A stretch of 64,000 nucleotides of DNA from Acidovorax sp. Its GTDB lineage: Bacteria > Pseudomonadota > Gammaproteobacteria > Burkholderiales > Burkholderiaceae_C. The stretch covers positions 186,001-250,000 of the forward strand of contig JAITLO010000032.1 of the NCBI GenBank assembly GCA_031277855.1, in the 5' to 3' direction. Of this stretch, positions 43,687 to 52,584 are shown in pieces; the stretch's first letter is position 1; each line of letters begins with the position of its first letter. The position numbers were made by a program, and so were the translations under genes. The notes below the pieces were generated by a model. The model saw only the letters and a program-made list of their open reading frames with translations. It was not told the DNA's origin and searched no databases.

Positions 43687-46323
43687 ATGACGTACCGTCT
43701 GACTCGCCGTCACCCTGTTTTATTCTTGCTGATGGTCTGGTGCGTTTGCTGCATCGCCTCACGCAGCTGGGCTGCGGTCTCTACAGCCCAGCCCAAGGCC
43801 AATCCGGAGGCCATGGTGACGCTGGGAAACGCACGCTTTACCTTGCTTACCTCGCAGCTGGTTCGCATGGAATACAGCGACACCCAGACTTTTGAAGAGC
43901 GGGCATCGCTGACCTTCATCAACCGGAGGTTGCCAACGCCCCGATTTACCCAGGTGCGCCAAGGCAAGCAGCTGCGTTTACAGACGGCCCACTTTGAGTT
44001 GACCTACACCGATGATGGCCAGCGCTTTCACGCAGGCAATCTGCAGGTGCGGCTTTTGTCGGGGCCCGGCAATACCCTCTGGACACCAGCCAGCCAAGAC
44101 CCACACAACCTCAAGGGAACGCTGCGCACACTGGATCAAGCCAAAGGCTGGAACTTTGCCGAAAAGCTGGAACAGGGCCTGATCTCCCGCAGCGGCTGGG
44201 CGCTGGTGGATGACAGCCAGAACAACCTTTTTGATGGTGCCAAAGACTGGAACTGGGTCACGCCACGCACGGCCGACGGCCAACCCAATCGCGCCATCGA
44301 TTGGTATCTGTTCGCCCATGGCAATCACTTCAAGCAGGCGCTCTACGATTTCACCCAGGTTGCCGGAAAAATCCCCTTGCCCCCCAAATACGCCTTTGGT
44401 TATTGGTGGTCACGTTATTGGATCTACAACGATAGGGAGATGCGTGAGCTGGTGAAAAACCTGCGCGACTTCCACATCCCGCTCGACGTGCTGATCATCG
44501 ACATGGACTGGCATGAGACCTATGGCTTCACCGGGAAAAACCTGGTGAAAGATCCGCAAGGAGAGTGGCGGGGCTGGACAGGCTACACCTGGAACAAACA
44601 GCTGTTTCCCGAGCCAGAAAAATTCATTGCCTGGACCAACCAGCAGCATTTGAAGACCGCCCTCAATCTGCACCCGGCCTCCGGCGTACCCACCATGGAA
44701 GAGAAGTACGCCGAGTTTGCCAAGGCCTATGGCTTTGACAAACCGGGGGAATACATTCCCTTCAATATGTCGGAAAAAAAGTGGGCCCAAACCTACTTCA
44801 AAACCCTGCTCCAGCCCATGCAGGACTGGGGGGTCGACTTCTGGTGGCTGGACTGGCAGCAATTTCTGCAGGACAAAAAAATCCCATCGCTGAGCAACAC
44901 CTGGTGGCTCAACTACACCTTCTTCACCAACCTGGAAAGCACGGGCAAGCGGCCTATGATTTTTCACCGCTGGGGAGGACTGGGCAACCACCGCTACCCC
45001 ATCGGTTTCTCGGGTGATGCACACACCACCTGGGAGACACTGGACTTTGAACCCTGGTTCACCGCCACGGCCGCGAATGTGGGCTACAGCTATTGGAGCC
45101 ACGATATCGGCGGCCATGTCAGCAACGACAAACCCACCGATGGCGAGATGTATCTGCGCTGGATCCAGTTCGGGGCCCTCAGTCCCATACTGCGCACCCA
45201 TGCCTCCAAGATATCGTTGATCGAACGCCGTCCCTGGATGTTTCCCCAGCATTTTTCGGCCATGCGCGATGCCATACAGCTGCGCTACAGCCTTGCTCCT
45301 TATATTTATGCTGAGGCGCGCAAGACCTATGACAGCGGCCTAGCCTTTGTGCACCCACTGTATTACGACTACCCCGAACAAGAGCTGGCCTATAGCTACA
45401 AAAGCCAGTATGCATTCGGCGAGCAGATGATTGCGGCCCCCATCACCACACCGGTTGCGGCCAAGACCCAATTGGCTGAAAAAAAAGTCTGGCTGCCCCA
45501 GGGCGACTGGTTTGAGCTCAGCTCTGGCAGCTTGTTGACTGGCGATGCCGAACTGCTGCGCCGTTACGCACTCCATGAAATTCCCTTGTTCGTGAAGGCT
45601 GGCAGCATCATCCCCAGCAATCCGCAGGTTCAAAATCTGCAGCAACGGCCGGAGCAGCAAATCCTCACCGTGGTTCCTGGCGGCCCAGGCGGCAGTACAC
45701 AGCTGTATGAGGACGATGAAAGCAGCAATGCCTACCAAAACGGGAAGTTCACGACCAGAGCCGTCAGCAGCCAGCAGCTCGGCGGGCAGCGCCTGAAGAT
45801 TCACATCGCCGCTACTGTTGGCAGCTATCAGGGCATGCCAAACAGCCAGCGATTCACCCTGAAGCTGCTCAACCGCGAGCTACCCAGCAGCGTTCAGGTC
45901 AATGGCATAAAGCAGCAGTTGGTGACCGAGTTTCTCCCGCAGGAGATGGCCACCCTGGTCCACTTACCGCCTCTTGCACGCCATGCCAGCGCCAGCATCA
46001 CGCTGGAGTTCGAACACAGCCTGTCCCAGCAAGACCGACTCTTTGATGGCAACAAAGGCTTTTTGCAACGTGTGCATATGGCAACCGAGCAATTGAAGTT
46101 TGCCTCCGCCCTGAGCGACTGGGGCGGCACCTTGCCCAATGCCGTCTACGAGGCGGGCAACGTCACCAACTTGCTGCAATACCACCCTCACAATGCGGCA
46201 CGTTATATGGTGCAACTCAATGCCCAAAAGAAATCCTTGCGCAGCACGCTGCAAAGCCTTCCCTACGTGAAGCCAGAAATCACGATGCCACTGGCGGATT
46301 TTCTGGAGCTTGAAAGCCCGTAA
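43687..46323 (+). CDS. Exported glycoside hydrolase family 31 protein
   Basis: 878 residues. Signal peptide with a basic start and hydrophobic core (HPVLFLLMVWCVCCIA, cleavage near SWA). An N-terminal galactose-mutarotase-like domain is followed by the (beta/alpha)8 barrel with PLPPKYAFGYWWSRYWIYND, the nucleophile Asp389 in FWWLDWQQF and the acid/base Asp444 in GFSGDAHTTWETL. C-terminal DUF5110-like beta domain, then about 90 extra residues. GH31 includes alpha-glucosidases, alpha-xylosidases and sulfoquinovosidases; the exact substrate is not clear. Such sugar hydrolases are rare in comamonads. No sugar transporter adjoins. Confidence 0.9.
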   Translation: MTYRLTRRHPVLFLLMVWCVCCIASRSWAAVSTAQPKANPEAMVTLGNARFTLLTSQLVRMEYSDTQTFEERASLTFINRRLPTPRFTQVRQGKQLRLQTAHFELTYTDDGQRFHAGNLQVRLLSGPGNTLWTPASQDPHNLKGTLRTLDQAKGWNFAEKLEQGLISRSGWALVDDSQNNLFDGAKDWNWVTPRTADGQPNRAIDWYLFAHGNHFKQALYDFTQVAGKIPLPPKYAFGYWWSRYWIYNDREMRELVKNLRDFHIPLDVLIIDMDWHETYGFTGKNLVKDPQGEWRGWTGYTWNKQLFPEPEKFIAWTNQQHLKTALNLHPASGVPTMEEKYAEFAKAYGFDKPGEYIPFNMSEKKWAQTYFKTLLQPMQDWGVDFWWLDWQQFLQDKKIPSLSNTWWLNYTFFTNLESTGKRPMIFHRWGGLGNHRYPIGFSGDAHTTWETLDFEPWFTATAANVGYSYWSHDIGGHVSNDKPTDGEMYLRWIQFGALSPILRTHASKISLIERRPWMFPQHFSAMRDAIQLRYSLAPYIYAEARKTYDSGLAFVHPLYYDYPEQELAYSYKSQYAFGEQMIAAPITTPVAAKTQLAEKKVWLPQGDWFELSSGSLLTGDAELLRRYALHEIPLFVKAGSIIPSNPQVQNLQQRPEQQILTVVPGGPGGSTQLYEDDESSNAYQNGKFTTRAVSSQQLGGQRLKIHIAATVGSYQGMPNSQRFTLKLLNRELPSSVQVNGIKQQLVTEFLPQEMATLVHLPPLARHASASITLEFEHSLSQQDRLFDGNKGFLQRVHMATEQLKFASALSDWGGTLPNAVYEAGNVTNLLQYHPHNAARYMVQLNAQKKSLRSTLQSLPYVKPEITMPLADFLELESP

Positions 46324-46347
46324 GCAATGGCGATGCTCCAGCCCCTA

Positions 46348-47439
46348 CTAGCTGCGAATATCCCCTGCAGCTGCAGCCTGGTTCAGCACCCGCTGCACCA
46401 AGGCCAGAGCCATCGGAGGAAACAGCAAACACCAGCACACCAGCCAGCCCATGGAGATGCGGCGCTGCTGCGCCTGTTTGTTGAGCACCGAAGCCAGTTG
46501 CAACGGCAGTAGCAGCGAGGACAGCGGCACCAGCACGCTGGCCCAGGCGGCTGCACGCGGCGTCAGCAGCTCGGCAGATGGAGCCACCCACGCCACCTCA
46601 CCATGCAAGCGATAGTTCCAGCGCACCCAGCCCGCCAGCCCCGCCAATGCCAGAACCTGGGATACAGTGCTCCATCGCCCCGGCATTTCTTGCCACAGCT
46701 GCAGCAGTTGCAGCAACGCCGCTACCCACAACAGGCCCACCCACAGCGCCATACCCCAGGGGTTGCGCAGGCACGGCGTCAGCGGTTGGTGCCGCACAGG
46801 TGGGGACTCGTTGAACCATGTGCGTGCTGCGGGCTGCAGCAAGGGCAGCAAGCACAGCACAGCCAGCAGCCCCAGACCCGGGCTGGCCCAGTGGGGCCAG
46901 CGTCCGTCCAGCAGATAAAGGCCCAGTCCCGGGGCCAGCATTTCCATCATGGATTTCAACGCCAGCACCACCACCAACACACTGGCAAACGCCGCTGCGC
47001 CACTGCGCCCACCCGCCACGACGGATAACACCACCACCATCAAGGCAAAAGGCAGCAACTGACCTGCCAGCAGCGTCACCCCCAGCACCAGCAGCGATGG
47101 CTCCATCCACAGGCCTGCAGCCAGCGGCCACAGCACGGCAGCCAGCAGCAGCAGGGCAAGCAAACCAGGCACCACGGCCCCGCGTACCAGCAACAGGCCC
47201 AACACCAGCCCCAGCACCATGCCCAGGGGGGGGACCACGCCCATCACCTGGACCATCTCGAAACGGCCCATCACGTCCATGGCGTCCTTGAGCGCATTGC
47301 TGCGCAGCATCTGCATGCTCAGTGCAGAACACACCCAGGCAGCCACCAGCCCCCAGAGGCGGTAGCTGCTGAGCTGGTCGGCAAAAGTCCAGGCTATAGG
47401 GAGAGGACGCGGGGGTGCGGGATCGTGCATGGGAGGCAT
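46348..47439 (-). CDS. Multi-pass membrane protein, not recognised
   Basis: 363 residues, about ten hydrophobic segments: six or so in the first 210 residues (VVPPLGMVLGLVLGLLLVRG, LLALLLLAAVLWPLAAGLWM), a polar linker (ARTWFNESPPVRHQP), then three or four more. The first half vaguely recalls half an MFS carrier, the tail (NKQAQQRRISMGWLVCWCL) a separate domain. No family is claimed. The start could also be the ATG at 47430. Convergent with the GH31 gene and separated by 24 bases. Confidence 0.75.
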   Translation of the reverse strand: MPPMHDPAPPRPLPIAWTFADQLSSYRLWGLVAAWVCSALSMQMLRSNALKDAMDVMGRFEMVQVMGVVPPLGMVLGLVLGLLLVRGAVVPGLLALLLLAAVLWPLAAGLWMEPSLLVLGVTLLAGQLLPFALMVVVLSVVAGGRSGAAAFASVLVVVLALKSMMEMLAPGLGLYLLDGRWPHWASPGLGLLAVLCLLPLLQPAARTWFNESPPVRHQPLTPCLRNPWGMALWVGLLWVAALLQLLQLWQEMPGRWSTVSQVLALAGLAGWVRWNYRLHGEVAWVAPSAELLTPRAAAWASVLVPLSSLLLPLQLASVLNKQAQQRRISMGWLVCWCLLFPPMALALVQRVLNQAAAAGDIRS

Positions 47440-47513
47440 TCAGTGATGGAAAGAAAAAAACAATGCGCGAGTATCGCGGCAAGCGCGGCCCTTAGCTGCC
47501 GCTCGCTGCTGCG

Positions 47514-47915
47514 TCAACACTGGTAAGCGTCCACGGCACAACGCCCAGGCAGCGCCTGCAGCTGCACACTGTGAACGGCCCACACGCAGCATTCGCCCTG
47601 GGCAAACTCCAGCTCCAGCGTGCATGCGCGCTCGCTATGAAAAGGCAGGGGCAGATGGCGCTGGCGGCTGCCGTCGCCCGCCCAACGCAGCAAACCGTCC
47701 TGCAAACGCCCCACGCAGGCCGCGGCATTGCCGGTACTGGCCTGCCGCACACCACTGGCCACCAGTTGCAGCGCCATCCATTGCGCCTCGCTGCGCGGGC
47801 CGGACTGCACGCGCGCCGCCGCAAAGCGCAGGGTCAGCACATCGCCCAACAGCTGGCAATCTGCCACTTCGGCATCGGCAAATTCAAACGTCAAGGCTTT
47901 TACATCACGATTCAT
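47514..47915 (-). CDS. Hypothetical protein
   Basis: 133 residues from MNRDVKALTFEFADAEVADC; no signal peptide or membrane segment. Alternating short hydrophobic strands (LLGDVLTLRFAAARV, ACTLELEFAQGECCVWAVHS) suggest a small beta-rich domain, with six cysteines. Not recognised. Codon use is typical of the genome. Upstream of the membrane protein on the same strand (gap 74), so possibly co-transcribed; divergent from the ABC binding protein. Confidence 0.65.
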   Translation of the reverse strand: MNRDVKALTFEFADAEVADCQLLGDVLTLRFAAARVQSGPRSEAQWMALQLVASGVRQASTGNAAACVGRLQDGLLRWAGDGSRQRHLPLPFHSERACTLELEFAQGECCVWAVHSVQLQALPGRCAVDAYQC

Positions 47916-48074
47916 ACAAAAATCAATATATCGTTTTCTATAAATATTCTTTGCAGTTCTAACCAATTATTTCCACAATAGCTTCCATCCCAACGCCATC
48001 GGTATTTTCCCGCCACACCAGGCTCTTACCGCTACGTTGCCACCTTGTTTTTATTCCCACTCAGGGAGAGTGTT

Positions 48075-48896
48075 ATGACGCTGAAGAAGTTGATCACCGC
48101 CACCGCAGCCGCCGCAGCGCTGCTGACATCGGGTGCCGTCTGGGCCGACCGCCTGCAAGACATCAAAAAGGCCGGCGTGCTGCGCGTGGCCGCTTTTGAT
48201 GGCAACCCTCCCTTTGGCTTTGTCGACCCCAAGAGCCGCAAGATTGTGGGCCTGGATGTGGACTACGCCCATGAATTCGCCCAACGCCTGGGCGTGAAGC
48301 TGCAACTGGTGCCCACCAACCCCGCCAACCGCGTACCACTGTTGCTGTCGGGCAAGGTGGACCTGGTGCTGGCCAACTTCACCATCACCGAAGAGCGCAG
48401 CAAGCAGGTGAACTTCAGCATTCCCTATTTCGCCTCCGGCACCCAGTTTCTGGCCCCCAAGGGCAAGCTGACTTCGGCCGAGCAGCTCAGCGGCCTGCGC
48501 ATTGGCGTGGACAAGGGCACGACCAATGAAATCGTGCTGCGCCAAAACTACCCGCAAGCCACCTTGGTGGCCTATGACGACACGCCTTTTGCCTTCACCG
48601 CACTGCGCAATGGCAATGTGCAAGCCATCTCGCAGGACGGCCCCAAGCTGGTGGGCCTGCTGGCCACCATCAAGGACGCCAAGGAACGCGCCAAGTGGGA
48701 GGTGCCGGCCTTCACCATCTCCAGCGACTACATCGGCGTGGGCCTGCCCAAGGGCGAGACGGCGCTGACCGACTTTGTCAACACCACGCTCAAGGAGCTG
48801 GAGGCCAAGGGCCGCGCCGGCCAGATTTACGACGCCTGGTTTGGGCCCAAGAGCAATACGCCGCTGACGCGTAACTTCAAGATCGGGGAGAAGTAA
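48075..48896 (+). CDS. Amino-acid ABC transporter periplasmic binding protein
   Basis: 273 residues, signal peptide MTLKKLITATAAAAALLTSG with cleavage after VWA. Family 3 solute-binding fold: AGVLRVAAFDGNPPFGFVDP, GLDVDYAHEFAQRLGV, VDLVLANFTITEERSKQVNF. Likely binds a polar amino acid (glutamate/aspartate/histidine type). AGGGAGAG lies 7 bases before the ATG. Two permease genes follow after a 435-bp repeat-containing gap; no ATPase gene is present. Confidence 0.92.
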   Translation: MTLKKLITATAAAAALLTSGAVWADRLQDIKKAGVLRVAAFDGNPPFGFVDPKSRKIVGLDVDYAHEFAQRLGVKLQLVPTNPANRVPLLLSGKVDLVLANFTITEERSKQVNFSIPYFASGTQFLAPKGKLTSAEQLSGLRIGVDKGTTNEIVLRQNYPQATLVAYDDTPFAFTALRNGNVQAISQDGPKLVGLLATIKDAKERAKWEVPAFTISSDYIGVGLPKGETALTDFVNTTLKELEAKGRAGQIYDAWFGPKSNTPLTRNFKIGEK

Positions 48897-49130
48897 GCCC
48901 CCCTGAGTCGCCTGCGGCGCCTTCCCCCAGGGGGACGACACCAGCGCGGCGGGGCGGCCCTTGCGCGGTGTCTCTGGCGTTGGGTCGCGCCGGTTTTGTG
49001 CGGCTGGGGTCTCAGCAAGTCTTCGCTGCACCAAGAAGTCCTCTGGACACAGCTGCGCGCAAGGCGACCCTTGCTTGCTGTCTGCAGAGCTGGGCTGCGC
49101 CGGTTTTGTGCGCCGCGCCCCAGGTGTTGT
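48897..49130 (+). repeat. Dispersed intergenic repeat, copy 6, with its 3' half doubled
   Basis: CCTGAGTCGCCTGCGGCGCC, CCCCCAGGGGGACGACACCA, GCGGGGCGGCCCTTGCGCGG, then two versions of a TGGGxxGCGCCGGTTTTGTG tail (about 48979 and 49090). This is the cleanest copy of the 5' half and shows a short internal palindrome (CCCCC/GGGGG). Confidence 0.8.
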
Positions 49131-49331
49131 TCCCTCGCCCCTTTGGGGAGAGGGTTGGGGAGAGGGACTGCCTGAGCCGGCAAAGACTATGTTGCTTGGG
49201 ACAAGGTCGTAGCTTTTGGTAAAAACAGCCAGCAAATGCTGCTCACACCTGCGGCGCAAGCTATTATTTTCGACTCCTCTGCATTGCACTCCCAGCGCCT
49301 GAAGCTATTTCAGGCGCTTGCTTTTTTCTTC
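49131..49331. other. Leader of the permease genes with a terminator-like hairpin
   Basis: No gene supported. Contains AAGCTATTATTTTC (49256) and the hairpin described at 49294. An upstream in-frame ATG at 49236 would put the hairpin inside the coding region. Confidence 0.5.
49294..49327 (+). terminator. Terminator-like hairpin abutting the permease start
   Basis: Perfect 10-bp stem AGCGCCTGAA / TTCAGGCGCT with a 5-base loop (GCTAT), then TGC and six T. The permease ATG (49332) follows four bases later. A functional terminator here would block expression unless read-through is regulated, or it folds in the mRNA leader. Confidence 0.75.
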
Positions 49332-50090
49332 ATGATTGCTGCATTTACAGATTGGTCACAGCAGCTGCTGGCCGCCAAGTATTGGGGCTGGCTGCTCAAT
49401 GGTGCGGCCGTCACCCTGCTCACCTCGCTGCTGGTGATTGCTGCTGCCACACTGCTGGGCATGGTGTTTGCCGTGGCACGCACTGCACCTCAGGCGCCGG
49501 TGCGTTGGGTCGCCCATGTCTATCTGTCCGTGTTTCGCAATACGCCGCTGCTGGTGCAGCTGTTTTTTTGGTACTTTGGCGTTCCCGGACTGCTGCCAGC
49601 GGAGTGGATGGCCTGGCTGAACAGCCCGCACTGGCTGGAACTGGGCAGCTTTCGCCTGGGCTGGCCCTCGTTCGAATTTGTGGCGGCCATGGTGGGCCTG
49701 GTGCTGTATTCCACGGCCTATGTGGGTGAAGAAATGCGCGCCGGCCTTGGCAGCGTGGCGCGCAGCCAGACCCAGGCCGCGCTGTCGCTGGGCATGCGGC
49801 CTCTGCAGGTTCTGCGCCATGTGGTGCTGCCCCAGGCCCTGGCCCGCATCGTGGGCCCGTTGTTTGGCCAGTACATGAACATCGTCAAGAACACCTCGCT
49901 GGGCATGGCCATCGGCCTGGTGGAGCTGTCTTACCGCGCACGCCAGGCCGAGGCTGAAACCTTCCAGTCCTTTCAGGTCTACGGCGTGGCCACGCTGCTG
50001 TACATCGCGCTGGTTGTGCTGCTGGAACTGCTGAGCCGCCATATCCAATCCCGCCGCCGCTGGGGCCGCGTTCACATGGAGCGCGCATGA
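49332..50090 (+). CDS. Amino-acid ABC transporter permease (first)
   Basis: 252 residues, HisM/GltJ-type inner-membrane protein. The EAA-type loop is EEMRAGLGSVARSQTQAALS continuing LGMRPLQVLRHVVLPQA. Start ATG 49332 (MIAAFTDWSQQ) matches the N-terminus of GltJ-like proteins; the frame opens at 49236, but the extra residues would be encoded by the hairpin. Overlaps the second permease by ATGA. Confidence 0.9.
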   Translation: MIAAFTDWSQQLLAAKYWGWLLNGAAVTLLTSLLVIAAATLLGMVFAVARTAPQAPVRWVAHVYLSVFRNTPLLVQLFFWYFGVPGLLPAEWMAWLNSPHWLELGSFRLGWPSFEFVAAMVGLVLYSTAYVGEEMRAGLGSVARSQTQAALSLGMRPLQVLRHVVLPQALARIVGPLFGQYMNIVKNTSLGMAIGLVELSYRARQAEAETFQSFQVYGVATLLYIALVVLLELLSRHIQSRRRWGRVHMERA

Positions 50091-50782
50091 ACTTCGCTGC
50101 CCTGGTCGATGATTGGCAATACCTGCTGTGGGGCACATTTCCCGACGGCCCACCCGGCGGCGCCCTGCTCACGCTGATGCTCAGCAGCATCTCCGGCATC
50201 ATCTCCGCCGTGCTGGGCCTGGCCTTGGGTATTGCCCTGGCCATGGGCCAGAACAGCCGCAGCCTGGGCGCCCGTTTGCTGCGCACCGTGCTGGGCTTTT
50301 TGCGCGCCATACCGGTGCTGATGCTGATCTTCTGGGTTTATTTTTTGCTGCCGGTGCTCTTCGGGCTGGATGTACCCGCGCTGTTCTCCGTGGTCTGCGC
50401 GCTGTCGCTGATTTCGGCGGCCTATCTGGCCCACAGCGTGGCGGCCGGCATTCACGCCATTGCCCAGGGGCAGTGGGACGCGGGCGCGGCCCTGGGCTTT
50501 ACGCGCTGGCAGGTGCTGCGCCTGCTGGTACTGCCCCAGGCGCTCTCCATCATGCTGCCCTCTTTTCTCAACCAGTGGGTCACCTTGATCAAGGACAGCT
50601 CGCTGGCCTATATTGTGGGTGTGAGCGAGCTGTCGTTCTTGGCCACCCAGGTCAACGCCCGGCTGATGGTCAACCCCAGCGAGGTCTTTCTCTTTGTAGG
50701 CGCGGTGTACTGGGCTTTGTGCTCGTTGCTGAATCTGCTGGCCTGGAGCCTGGGGCGCAGGCTGCGGCCTGCGCATGCCTGA
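50087..50782 (+). CDS. Amino-acid ABC transporter permease (second)
   Basis: 231 residues, GltK-like. EAA loop AGIHAIAQGQWDAGAALGFT continuing RWQVLRLLVLPQA, and WVTLIKDSSLAYIVGVSELS. Forms the heteromeric channel with the first permease. No nucleotide-binding (GltL-type) gene follows, so the ATPase must be encoded elsewhere. Confidence 0.9.
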   Translation: MNFAALVDDWQYLLWGTFPDGPPGGALLTLMLSSISGIISAVLGLALGIALAMGQNSRSLGARLLRTVLGFLRAIPVLMLIFWVYFLLPVLFGLDVPALFSVVCALSLISAAYLAHSVAAGIHAIAQGQWDAGAALGFTRWQVLRLLVLPQALSIMLPSFLNQWVTLIKDSSLAYIVGVSELSFLATQVNARLMVNPSEVFLFVGAVYWALCSLLNLLAWSLGRRLRPAHA

Positions 50783-50824
50783 ATCAAGCCAGCCCTCTTC
50801 TCCTTCATTTCTCCGCCGCTCCAA

Positions 50825-50851
50825 TGTGCTTACGTAACGATCGTAAGCACA
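50825..50851. repeat. Perfect inverted repeat before the DUF1254 gene
   Basis: TGTGCTTACG-N7-CGTAAGCACA, 10-bp arms, no T-run; between the permease stop and the DUF1254/DUF1214 gene. Possible operator or factor-assisted terminator. Confidence 0.75.
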
Positions 50852-50970
50852 CTTTCAAAGTCGATACACACCCCGTACGCAAGCGTTATTGTCGCGAATG
50901 ATCTGCAGCCAGAACGGCAGGAAACAAGGTCAACGCCCTCTTCAGGATCTCCGCCTAGAAAGGAGCATTC

Positions 50971-52017
50971 GTGCACAAGACGCCCTTTGTCTCGTTCATC
51001 ATCGCTGTGGCTTCGCTCACAGCCTTCAGCACCCACGCTCAAGACACTTCCACAGCGCCCGATGGGGCAGTCCGCCCGGTCACGGTGGACAACTTTGCGC
51101 GTGCAGAAACCGACACCTACTTTGCGGCAAAGGCCAAGCAAGTGGGTTTGGGCAAGATGCTTTATCAGCGCACTCTGGTTCCCATTGAAAACCAGCTTGT
51201 GATCAGGTCAAACAGAGACACGCTGTACTCCTCGGGTGTCTTCGATCTTGACGCAGGGCCTGTGACCATCACGCTGCCCGACTCCGGCACGCGGTACATG
51301 TCACTGCAACTCACCAACGAGGACCATTACGTCCCGCATGTGTTTTATGGCGCCGGCTCTTATGTGCTGACCAAGGAAAACATCGGCACTCGCTACGTGT
51401 TGGCGCAAGTACGCATACTGGTCGACCCGAACAAGCCTGCAGATGTTCAGGCTGTCCATGCACTTCAGGACAAGATTGCCGTCAACCAAAAGAGCGTTGG
51501 AGCGCTGGAGCTCCCGACCTGGGACCCCGTGAGCCAAAAGAAGGTACGCGATGCGTTGCAGACACTTTCCACCACGGTGTCCTACTTCAACAAAGCATTC
51601 GGTACCAAGGCTGAGGTAGACCCGATTCAGCATCTCATCGGAACCGCTGCAGGGTGGGGAGGCATTCCAGGCAAAGATGCGGTCTATCTCAACATCACAC
51701 CACCGAAAAATGACGGCCAAACTTTTTACCGGCTACGCATCAAGGAGGTGCCTGTAAACGCCTTCTGGTCCGTCAGCGTCTATAACGCCGAGGGCTTTTT
51801 CCAGAAGAATCCCCAGAACGCTTACACGCTGAACAACCTCACGGCAAAGAAGTCAGCTGATGGGTCCATCACCATGCAGTTCGGGGACTGCGACCGCAAG
51901 GTCGACAACTGCCTGCCCATTGTTGCGGGCTGGAACTACACCGTCAGGCTTTATCGCCCTCAGGCAGAAATCCTGGACGGCAGCTGGCACTTTCCGTCCC
52001 CAGAGCCCATCAACTAG
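50971..52017 (+). CDS. Exported DUF1254/DUF1214 protein
   Basis: 348 residues, GTG start with AAAGGAG seven bases upstream. Signal peptide KTPFVSFIIAVASLTAFSTH with cleavage after AHAQ or nearby. DUF1254 at about 35-140 (RAETDTYFAAKAKQVGLG, NRDTLYSSGVFDLDAGPVTI) and DUF1214 at about 230-340 (TFYRLRIKEVPVNAFWSVSV and the Trp/Tyr-rich C-terminus). Probably periplasmic; function unknown. Less GC-biased at third positions than neighbours, hinting at transfer. Confidence 0.88.
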   Translation: MHKTPFVSFIIAVASLTAFSTHAQDTSTAPDGAVRPVTVDNFARAETDTYFAAKAKQVGLGKMLYQRTLVPIENQLVIRSNRDTLYSSGVFDLDAGPVTITLPDSGTRYMSLQLTNEDHYVPHVFYGAGSYVLTKENIGTRYVLAQVRILVDPNKPADVQAVHALQDKIAVNQKSVGALELPTWDPVSQKKVRDALQTLSTTVSYFNKAFGTKAEVDPIQHLIGTAAGWGGIPGKDAVYLNITPPKNDGQTFYRLRIKEVPVNAFWSVSVYNAEGFFQKNPQNAYTLNNLTAKKSADGSITMQFGDCDRKVDNCLPIVAGWNYTVRLYRPQAEILDGSWHFPSPEPIN

Positions 52018-52131
52018 CGCTCTTTGTGAACACGAACAGCCCTCATGGCATGGTCACCTCACTGCCACCTGCGCTACAGGCCTGCGTGGCCCGCTCCTGC
52101 ATACTGCCCTGTACCCCACAAGGAGAGCCGC

Positions 52132-52584
52132 ATGCACGAAAAGCTGTATCTGGAAGACCTGTACGTAGGCCAGAAATTCAAGAGCCGAGACCACCAGCTG
52201 GACGCAGCGCAAATCATTGCCTACGCCCAGCAGTTTGACCCCCAGGTCTTTCACCTGGACCCCGAAGCGGCCAAGCACAGCTTCTTCCAAGGGCTGGCGG
52301 CCAGCGGCTGGCACACGGCCTCCATCAGCATGCGCCTGGTGACCGAGAGCATTCCGCTGGCCGATGGCGTGATTGGTGGCGGCATGGAGGAGTTGGCCTG
52401 GCCCCAGCCCACCCGGCCCGACGATGCGCTGCATGTGGAGTCGGAGATTGTGGAGATCATCCCCTCCCAGTCCAAGCCCAACCGCGCCATGGTGCGCGTG
52501 CTGTGCGAAACCAAGAACCAACGCGGCGAGGTGCTGCAGCGCTTTCGCCCCAAGATGATCAGCTTCAAGCGGCCGATGGCCTGA
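52132..52584 (+). CDS. MaoC-family hydratase
   Basis: 150 residues, single hot-dog fold. The hydratase motif FDPQVFHLDPEAAKHSFFQG with the catalytic Asp and His, then ASGWHTASISMRL. Usually acts on enoyl-CoA esters. AAGGAGAG precedes the ATG. Convergent with, and overlapping by 20 bases, the LysR gene. Confidence 0.9.
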   Translation: MHEKLYLEDLYVGQKFKSRDHQLDAAQIIAYAQQFDPQVFHLDPEAAKHSFFQGLAASGWHTASISMRLVTESIPLADGVIGGGMEELAWPQPTRPDDALHVESEIVEIIPSQSKPNRAMVRVLCETKNQRGEVLQRFRPKMISFKRPMA

